From positions 4,715,725-4,779,724 of the forward strand of contig OZ017769.1 of NCBI GenBank assembly GCA_963969345.1: a stretch of DNA of 64,000 nucleotides, written 5' to 3'. The notes under the pieces are model-generated. The model had not been told where the DNA came from, ran no database searches, and was given only the letters and a program-made list of their open reading frames with translations. The translations under genes and the position numbers were made by a program. Position 1 is the stretch's first letter. Every line of letters starts with the position of its first letter. Shown one piece after another: positions 55,732 to 64,000 of this stretch. Source of the stretch: Turbatrix aceti (lineage: Eukaryota > Nematoda > Chromadorea > Rhabditida > Panagrolaimidae).

Positions 55732-58700
55732 ACGCGTTTCATGCGTTTCATTTCACTTTTTGACACCTCGTTCGTTTTTCCCTCCGCAGCCATGGTACCC
55801 ATCCCACCTCACCTGAATAGGACCTTGCCCGGCTCCCGGCATGCGCTCTACAGGTGTGGTGTGCGTTCACCTCTCCCGGAGGAGGGAACGAACGCCGGGA
55901 GGCAGGTAACAACAGCCGGCTGGCTCCCGACATCTCTTCTCATCACCTTGTCACGTTTGTTTCGTTTCGTTTTGTTTCGGCGAAATACGAAAGACAAAAG
56001 AAAGAACGAAAGAAAGGCGACCAGAACAGAACAGAACACGGCCAGGCAGACAGCAGCAGCAGCCACCACCTCCAGGCGATCATTCTGCCAGCCAGCCGCT
56101 TGCGAACGAGCATGATAGTGGTCCTCATCCCATTAAACACCGGCAATCACCCGGCGCTTTTTCTTTTTGCTACAAATTGCATCTTACCGCCATTTCCATC
56201 TCCACCGGGCAGGGCAGGCTATGTAATATTCCTAGTCTTCAGGACAATGGCTTTCTTTTATCTTCTGGGGTACCAAAAATTTTCTATTTGATAACGCTTT
56301 TTTATAGATTTTTTTTCGGATTTGAAAAACTGCCCAGAAATTTTTGTAAGGCAAAAAAACACCTTCGCGCACCTCAAAAAAATTTTTTGATCCCAGGATT
56401 TTCTATAACTTGGTTGTTAACGTTCTTTAAATCACTAAAATCCTCAGCTAATTCCAGAAAGGCGTTAATGACTTCATAAAATGTTGCGAAATCATCTTGA
56501 GTGGATGAGGAAGAAGTTTTACTGCGTCTTTCTCCCGGATGACGAGCTTTTATGAGTCATTTTGACAGGATCGTGCCGGCAGCCTTCCCATCAGGTTGGC
56601 GACAACCGGCGTCAATTGACTCGCTGGAATGCTGAAATTTGCCGAGGTGGCTGGTGGCAGTGATCCTTCCGTTCCCGACCAATTAAAAGTTCCCGTTTTT
56701 CGATTTCATCCTTCATCCTCCATCCTCTGTCGCCGTTTGAATTAGACGCCCCCTCTCCTGTAATCTCTCTCTTCCCGGGTCGTAATCGTGATATTATATT
56801 TATCTCGACGGGGGGTGTCAGAGCGGGTGGCGTTGATCCTGTCAACCACATCAACACCTTTTCGTCACCTTCAAATCGCCTCCAGCTTTTCTCGGCTGCT
56901 GCGTGGAGGCAACGCCACTCACAGGGCGCAATCTCTTCCAGGCGGGGTATCGTTTCCCAAAGGCGCGGTAGATCTTTCGCGCGAACGCGAACGCCCGCAT
57001 CAAAATCGTCGGCGCGAAGTGCGCAACGCGCAACGAGAGACGCACGTCAGTCGAAAGAGTCGAAAGCCAGGAAGACACAAATTTGTATCGCATATCATAA
57101 CTTTGCCCCCTGTCGCCTGTCATCAGCGGGGGAGTGGGGTAATTTATGATAAGGGGCAATTGATTGGGCCGACGCACCGGCACGCGTCTTTGATGGGGAG
57201 TCTGTGCAATGTGGCGAGGGTTGTAAAATTTTTACAATCGTTGAATTTGACGCGTTTTGTCTTGCGACGCCCTTTAGTTTTTAAAAATCGCTTAAGCCGG
57301 TGTACATATTCCTTGTTTTTGAACGAAGTTCGACGCGTTCTGGCCTTTCCTTTGTCGCGTGCCATCCGACCCCAGTCGATCGCTATCCGGACCGCCTCTT
57401 CGTGGTTCTATGAATTCTTCCTTCCTCGTTTCCCAGCCCCCAGCCCGCGCCTGTCGCTCCCGGCAGTAGTTTAGCATTTATTTTTCCCGTTGGATTTTCA
57501 CGTATCAAATTTCAAAACAGTCATTCAAACCGAGTTAAGAGGTCATTGAGAACGCCTCGAGGCAGGGTGTCCTCGTAACCGGTGCTAATTGTCGTCTCGG
57601 CTGGCCTGGTGGTCGGTCAACAATGCCGTCCGCGTCCGGGAACGTCCGGGTTCGTAGCCAGCGTCTAATGTCTCTTTGATCTGCCCTCCCCCCCCCCTCT
57701 GGCCCTGTCTCATGAGACAATGAAATCCGAGCTATCCTGTCCCTCCTGGCGCTAGTTAACGAGCCAGCCATCCAAGGCGGCTCTGGCTTGTGAATGAAAC
57801 CGTACTGTGAGATCCATGCCATTGGGAGATTTCTAGAATGTGCACCTTGCTTTTTGCTTGTTCTGCCACGCAAGCAGGCCCCTGGAGAATGGCTTTTGGC
57901 ATTGATCCGCGTAATCTCCTTTCTCACGTAAGATCTTTTTTTTCTTCCTTGTCTGTTCTGTTTGTTGCCTCGGACGACTTACATAAATGCTTATTAAAGA
58001 AAGTCAGAGTGGGGGCTTTTCACCCGGTTGCGTCGTGCCACGGCCGCGGCCGTTGCCTTTCCATTCGTTTCTTGGCAACACCCCGGTTGCCTTTCTTTGC
58101 CTTACCGTTTTGCGTTGCCAGTTGTAATCCTTCGGTCATCCGAGTACCAGTCAGTCGCCATTGCCCTGGTCAGCTCCGACGTGTACCAGCTGCCATTGGC
58201 ACGCGTATACGCGCACGTGTTACAATGTTTGCTTGGCTTGGCGCTTTTCTCTTTTTTTTTCTGTTCTCATTTGTAAAATGTACAATTAGAGCCAGTTATG
58301 AGTCGTAATGCAATCATGTAATAATTTGGGGTTTACGACCCTCCCTGGTTCGTTTTGGCTTGAACCATGATGACCACGTCGTCAATGCCGTCGTCGCAGA
58401 CATTTCGCGCAAGACAGGATTGGATTGGCTCGCGCACTTATCCCGTTCCAAAATAGGCCTGCCTCGATGACCCGCTTGCGTGCACTGCTGGCAGGCTCGA
58501 ATAATAAGTAGGTGTTAATGGATGCGGCCGGCCGCCACCGCCGCTGCAGCTGCAGGCTTGCTTACTTGCATTCATTCATTCAATGGGGCGGGGCGGAGCG
58601 TCGTGTTTTCTGTTTTCTACTACTTCGCGCTGATGTGAGCTGGCTGCCCTGCTTTCTTTGCGCGGCGGAGCCTCAACATAACCGTCGCCGCTGCTTCTTG

Positions 58701-58913
58701 TGCTTCTTGTGATGATTATGCGTCTCGTCCGGCGGTTATACACTTTGCGCGGCTTTTTTTTCAATCTACATACGGGAATGCGTTTTTCTCGAGACCTGTG
58801 GTTCTTTTGCCTCCGTCACATCTTTTTTTTTTACAAAGTTCGTTTTCAGCCCTACCCCACCCAGACGACCTATGGCCTGATACCCCGGTGGTCATCATCC
58901 TTCATCCCCTAAA

Positions 58914-61900
58914 ATGCCCGTAACCACCTTCCTGCTCGTCTTTCTGGCGGCGGCTCTCTTGCCGCCCCTCTCCGCCGAGTACTCCATCAAGCCCGAAATC
59001 ATCGAAGGTAAGCCTCTTTTTCCTTTTTCCTGCGCGGTTTTAGTAAATACACACAAGTTACGATTTTGCGTGCTGATTTATTATCTATCTTTCACGTTTG
59101 CCACTTTTTCTACTTTACTAACCTTCTCTGTCCCCAGAAACGTCACGATTACTAAAAATCAAGTACAGTAAGTTCTCGCCACCCGGAGCTCCTTGCTTTT
59201 TCTTACGTTACGTTTGCCCGCTTCTGCGAATGAAGGAAAGAAGGGTTTTTTTTGTGTGGTCCTATCCCGTCGTCTTGGCACTTCCGGCGATTATGCATAT
59301 ATGAAATATGAAATATCTCCACCTTGAGTCGTTTTTCGTATGGGGGGCCATGTGGCCCATTACGCGTCTCGCGTTGGCCGCGTCATGAGGGCCATTGATA
59401 CCCCGGGCTGGCCGGGCCGGAAGACCTAGACCTTGGCCCTCTTCGGTGGAATGCTTTGTGATAGCGCGGACAGCGTTTGTTTGTTTGTCCTTCGCATGAA
59501 CAGACGACGCGGCACGCTTGTAAGGCGCATCGGAACTTACCTGGCTCGTGGCACGCTCTTCTAATCCCTTTGGCAATCACCACCGAAGGGTCACTGCTGC
59601 TGCAAAACCGAAACAACCCCAAATTTTGCATAAAATTAGTTATTTTCCCTTCAGGGCTCTTTTTTTATTATTTTTGAAGATTTTTGCATTCCTCCAAGTC
59701 GGATAACGGCAGGGAAAAGACTGGTTTAGCCTCGGAAAGGATAGGATGACTTTTGCAACTTGACCGCAATAAAGCCCTTATCTCCCGCCCGCATCCATTC
59801 CCCGGGCATGTTTATGTTAATGAGTCCAAACGATATGACCTCCGTTGACTTGCATCATCATCGCCATCATCATTGTCATTGTCGTCTCAGACGGCCTGAC
59901 GGCACTCATTTCGTGGTGTTGGGGTGCCAAATTGCGCAAGGAAGACACGAGATCAAGTGTGCCGATAAATCTCACCCGTCTCGCGCTGCTGACGAATGGG
60001 TGGCCAAAAAAACGCAAAGAGGGACCCTGGCACTGAATTTGTAATCGTAATCCACTCGTCGACGCATTAACGCCCTCCACAAATCACTTGATGTTTGTTT
60101 CATGACTCTCTCCTCTCTTCGTTCGCTCAACAGCGGGGGTCAACTTTTGGCTCTTGGGGAGCCAGGGAACATGAATTATGACTATGAAGGGGAATTTTGG
60201 ATTTATGAAGGTCCTGGAGCCTTCACGGACCTCGCAGCCTCCTCACATGCACGTTGCCCCCCACTTTCCTCCTCTGTTGCTAACTCGCTGCTTGAATGCT
60301 GCCAAATTGCGTATTTCATTGACACAAATATATTTATATGCCTCCATGCAACCCGACCTCCTTTGTCCTTTGTCTCGGCACATTTCAGTTTTCTGCATGC
60401 GCCTCATTTGTTCCGGGGTGATTAACGAACGGCCTAATCGCCCGGTGCTTTCCCCTGCCTCTTACAGCCTCTTTCGGGCCCCATCTGACCCCCCTCCAAC
60501 TTTCAGGTCTCATGGTCGAATCGCTGCGCAACAACTTTGTCCAGGCGTGCGACAACGAGAAAGTGACGCTCCACTGTCCGCGCAACACGCACATCCTCAT
60601 CGAGAATGCTTTCTACGGCCGACTCGTGCCATCGACCGATCTCTGTCCGGCGCCGGGAGCCGCAGTCATCTCGCCGTCAAACGAGGACACTACCTGCGTC
60701 GTGTCCCAGGCGCAAGCGGTGAGTCAGGGGATGGGATGGCACCCGCCGAGTTTTTCGTGGCACAGTAGAAGATATGTATTTAGTTTTATGTACTCAGCCT
60801 GAAACTTGACCGGTTGTCGGGGTGTGCCGGAGTGAAACCGAGCCTCGCGCAGCATAGGCTAGCGACGGTGAGGCCAGGTAGCGTGTGTACAGTCAGAATG
60901 TGCCGTAGAAAATTTGCATGGTTGATGGGGAGAAATTTGCATATTTTTGCGAACGTCCGATTTTCTGACGATTTGTCAGCGAACGTCCGATTTTCTGACG
61001 ATTTGTCAGATTTTTCCGGACTGAATTTTTTCTTTTTTTCATTCATGCCGGAATTAGGAGCGGACAGGGGGTAATTTAACATAAGAACGAGGTGATGGAT
61101 CTCCTCGTGTCGCACAGTGTGTTTTGAAAGAATCCCGTACCCCTGAGGCCCGAGAAAACTCGATTAGCGCAGGCCATTCCGGACGACGGCAATTTTCCGG
61201 GTCCTGTGCCGACCAGGAGAGCCGCGGCGACAGGCAACGAAGCGAAACGCCCTAGGCCATGCCTTATCCGCTGCTAATCCCATTTAAGAGGTGCGCAATC
61301 GACACAAAGCGCCCTCGCCCGGCACAAGACCCGGCCAATTGCCTCGCTCCCTCCTTTGCGCAAGCGAACAAGCTGCGAAGAAGATGAGCACTTTGAGGAA
61401 GAGAAAACCGAAAAAAATTGCCGGGAAGAGCAGAGCTGGGGGTGCGAAAGTCCGCGTGTCAACCAACGGCTTGCGCAACTGCGTAACCTTTCATCGGGTG
61501 CGGTCAGGCTAAACAAAGGATTTGTCTGTGAGAAAGCCGAGCCAAGCCGTCTTGGATGTCGTTGAATTGCATCGTTTTCGCATTAGATCGGACAATTGCC
61601 TTTTTTTGAACGAACCAACGCAAATGGCATTCATTTACAGGTTTTTGTTCGAATTCAGTTCCGCGAGGGGGGGGGGACAGCTTTCATCGAAATTTTGAGA
61701 ACGCAGTTTTGAGATAATGAATTTTTGCAAAAACTTCTGAGGGACGACTTGATGGATTGAATTTTTGGAAATAGCATATTTATTGTTTGTTGCCAGACCA
61801 GAAAGAAGCTCATTCAACTGGTGATTTGTCTTGTCTCGAGATTTTCGACGAATTGGGCGATTTATAGGCGATTTATTGTCGTCAGGATTAGGCACTGCTT

Positions 61901-63674
61901 TTATCCATCAAAACAAAACTCGACTCACTCAGACCTCTCACTTCCTAAATCCGCTTACATACCGCTTACAAACAAACAATCAGAGCAGCCAGCATATTTA
62001 GCGGCTTGTTCGTTGTCCTGTTTTGTGCAACAGAAGCGCGCGCGGGTGATCCTCATCCTCATCCTCGGCCTCGGGAATCTGCCAAGTTACCCTCTCTCCT
62101 CAGCGAACAGCACCCCCTCTTCGGCGGCGGCATTAATCATTACTACAAATTTGTCAGTCAAGCGACAGGTGCCGTCATCGGCGCTTGCATCTGCCGACGA
62201 CACTCGTAGTATGTCCTTGTGGTTCATTTTTTTGCGGTCGAGAACAAAAAGAACCTCTTCGGCGCGCATTGTTCTCCCCGGACAGGCGAGTGATTTAGGC
62301 CGGGGGCAAGAATGAACAGCTTGGCAAAGACTTAGGTTAGATTAGCACCGAGCAAGCTGGTCGGGGGGATAACACTTGTCTGCGACCGACAAGACAAGCG
62401 GGTTACAGGTTCTTCCATTGTGTTCTGTTTTGGCAGATCAACGAGCGAACAAGCCGGACAAGTGTTTTCCGGATTCATTTGCGGAGGGGGGGGGGTGAGC
62501 GAGGGAAGTGCCGGGATTTGTTGGGGATTGGCCTTGGTCGGCTGCAGTTTTGTATCAATTTTGTGCCCGCAGGCAGATTGAATTCGGTTTGTTTTGCAAA
62601 TGAATAGAAGATAATTATTTGGGTGGTAATCCGGGGGTTGATTGGCCAGATGGCTCCGTTGACGCCAGTGCCGTCGACGACTACAACGACAACGACAAGA
62701 GCCACTTGACCGTCACGAAGAGCTCGAGCCGTTCTCGTCGTCGTTGTACAAGATCTTGTTTTCCTTTCATTCGACAGATAATTTGTGAAATGCTAATATC
62801 CGTCCGTCGAGGATTTTTGCGGTGCTCGGAAGTTGTTATCCACTCTTGGGGACCGGCAGCCAGACAACAAGACTGGCCTGGCGCGTAATTAATTTTGTTA
62901 TGTCGGCTTCAAGCAAGTTACTGGATGCCACAGGCCACAGGCAGACCGACGGTCATTTTCATTTATCTCGCGCCTTTCAACCCAACTCAACTGGACATGA
63001 CACTTGGTTGTCAGCGGCGGCCGACGGCCATCGGAGGGGGGGATTCCCTCGAGGGGGGCTTGAGTGCACCGCTGCGTCCGTCGGCGTCGAACGAACTGCC
63101 GAAATGACGAGACAAATGAGCGCACGGGGAGATAGTTGCGCGGCCTGGCCTGTCGGGAACAAATTCACATCAAAAAATTCTTTAAAATTATTTCTTGCCT
63201 CAAAGCACCGAAAACAACCCAAATGCATGTATTTCCTTTCAGAAGCTCTCCGAACTCTGTAGAAACAAGAGAAAATGCAAGGTGCTTGTCAAGTCTTCTT
63301 TCTTCGACGCCGATCCGTGCCCGACGACGTCCAAGTACCTCCAGATCTCGTACAAATGTAAACCAAGTAAGCAAAAAGTTTTTTTTCTGTTGCCGGCCAT
63401 TGTTTATGCGTATCGGGTTTATTGGATCCGATCAAATCCCAAAATGGCAGTCAACCTCCGATTATAACGATCGTAATTCATCCACTCATCGACAATTTTT
63501 TTTCAGTCTCGTTTGAAGATCAAAACTTTTGCGAGGGCTCTGAGATGCAGCTGAGCTGTAAAGCCGGCAAGCGACTCAGCGTCTACTCCGCCAATTACGG
63601 TCGAATCGCGAACGGTCAGTCGATGCAGTGCCCGAACAACCCGAGCCTCACCGACACGCAGCCGGTCTACAAAG
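58914..63674 (+). CDS. eva-1: EVA-1-like SUEL-lectin receptor, N-terminal part (continues past window)
   Basis: Exons found: 58914-59007, 59138-59167, 60507-60718, 63243-63366, 63507-63674, with phases 1,1,0,1,1; more must follow. EVA-1 is a type I membrane protein that acts as a Slit/SAX-3 co-receptor in C. elegans axon guidance. The N-terminus (MPVTTFLLVFLAAALLPPLS) is a signal peptide. The first SUEL (galactose/rhamnose-binding lectin) domain runs from CDNEKVTLHCPRNT through ENAFYGR to CRNKRKCKV, DPCPTTSKYLQISYKC. The second starts with CEGSEMQLSCKAGKRLSVYSANYGR. The 30-base second exon is a microexon. Introns 2 and 3 are long (1339 and 2524 bases), unlike the compact genes to the left. 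Confidence 0.88.
60949..61008. repeat. Two-copy 30-bp direct repeat in eva-1 intron 3
   Basis: The unit starting gcgaacgtccgattttctg is present twice head to tail (60949-60978 and 60979-61008) with no differences. The rest of intron 3 (60719-63242) shows nothing supportable beyond G runs at about 61664 and 62487. Confidence 0.85.
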
Positions 63675-64000
63675 GTGAGTTCGGTCCTGCTAATGCGCGG
63701 GTCGTTTGCTTGACGGATTCTGAGGATAGGGTTGTCGTAACAATAGGGGGCAATTTGGAAGAGGGAGGGAAGTTGCGCATGACATGATGACAAGTCGTCC
63801 GTACCCAATCGGCCAAGACAAGACAAGACAAGATAAATGACTCGCCGAAGTCCTGACAAATTGCGAGTCGTTCCAGGGTCTGAAGCCTGATTTGCGCACG
63901 CACGCACGCACTGTTTTTTACCGCCTGGTTCAAAATTCATGTCAGAGGGGTTTTTTGGAGGCCAAAAGCGAAAAAAAAGAAGACAAAAGGTTGCATTGCT
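63675..64000 (+). other. Start of eva-1 intron 5, no further exon seen
   Basis: Begins with GTGAGT after AAAG at 63674. No convincing acceptor plus exon occurs before the window ends. Confidence 0.6.

Larger units (their letters stand above)
48776..58913. other. 10-kb gene-poor region upstream of eva-1
   Basis: No ORF here has family resemblance, splice structure or conserved motifs, on either strand. The sequence is mixed GC with C/G homopolymers (51186-51194, near 57688), simple repeats and hairpins. Size and place suit a cis-regulatory domain of eva-1, but no element can be named. Confidence 0.5.

Noticed and set aside
50331..57474. ORFs of 90-230 codons in the gene-poor region, including 50331-50999, 54191-54955 and 56788-57474
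   Set aside because: Compositionally biased, unspliced, no recognisable motif, often open on both strands. They look like chance ORFs in GC-richer spacer.
61291..61565. Short basic ORFs in eva-1 intron 3 resembling ribosomal or nuclear basic peptides
   Set aside because: Only 70 codons with no family motif, and inside an intron on both strands.
48776..64000. tRNA or other small RNA genes
   Set aside because: I scanned for tRNA B-box-like GGTTCGAATCC on both strands by eye and found none with flanking stems; not an exhaustive search.

Overview
The window is eukaryotic and almost certainly from a nematode. Genes are split by short introns, often about 50 bases, ending in TTTTCAG or TTTTTAG. 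A sperm-specific-protein (SSP)-type MSP-domain gene and an eva-1 orthologue are present. Several start codons sit 12-58 bases behind a lone splice acceptor, as expected for spliced-leader trans-splicing. I cannot name the species. Gene models were built by hand from splice sites, phase and family resemblance; no database search was possible.

Layout. (1) Positions 1-26896, minus strand: a giant mucin-like gene. A single-pass membrane exon (26896-26746) and two exons of unrecognised ectodomain lead into an enormous Thr/Ser/Pro repeat exon. That exon is built from a 192-bp (64-residue) unit, at least about 75 copies, with a 145-residue variant unit recurring after 24 and after 21 ordinary units. 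It runs off the left edge. (2) Positions 12521-22353, minus strand, inside that exon: an LTR retrotransposon of Ty3/Gypsy type with intact long reading frames. Its 5' end is lost in a 200-N assembly gap. Its order is unusual: Gag zinc knuckle, a complete envelope-like membrane glycoprotein, two retropepsin domains, RT, RNase H and integrase in one frame, followed by a second ORF with an SF1-helicase-like ATPase that stops before motif II. (3) Positions 28578-48775: a compact cluster of housekeeping and regulatory genes: APRT (-), HAT1 (-), SLC25A46-like (+), LSD1/KDM1A (-), eIF3j (-), an F-box/FTH-like protein (+), DUS1L (+) and an SSP/MSP-domain protein (+). (4) Positions 48776-58913: 10 kb with no supportable gene. 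(5) Positions 58914-63674 and beyond: the 5' part of eva-1 (+), with two SUEL-lectin domains.

Introns and spacers carry a family of roughly 300-480-bp non-autonomous elements rich in alternating GAACGAAC/GTTCGTTC. The best copy (26254-26733) has hAT-like CAGGGATGGGC termini and an 8-bp near-perfect target duplication, and sits 7 bases from a splice donor. A second, foldback-type element with about 290-bp arms lies in an LSD1 intron.

The cellular genes do not form one pathway. HAT1 and SLC25A46 are divergently arranged, and FTH-like and DUS1L are close enough on one strand to be an operon candidate. The least ordinary content is the retroelement (envelope inside Gag-Pol, tandem proteases, truncated helicase ORF) and the higher-order repeat mucin it interrupts.
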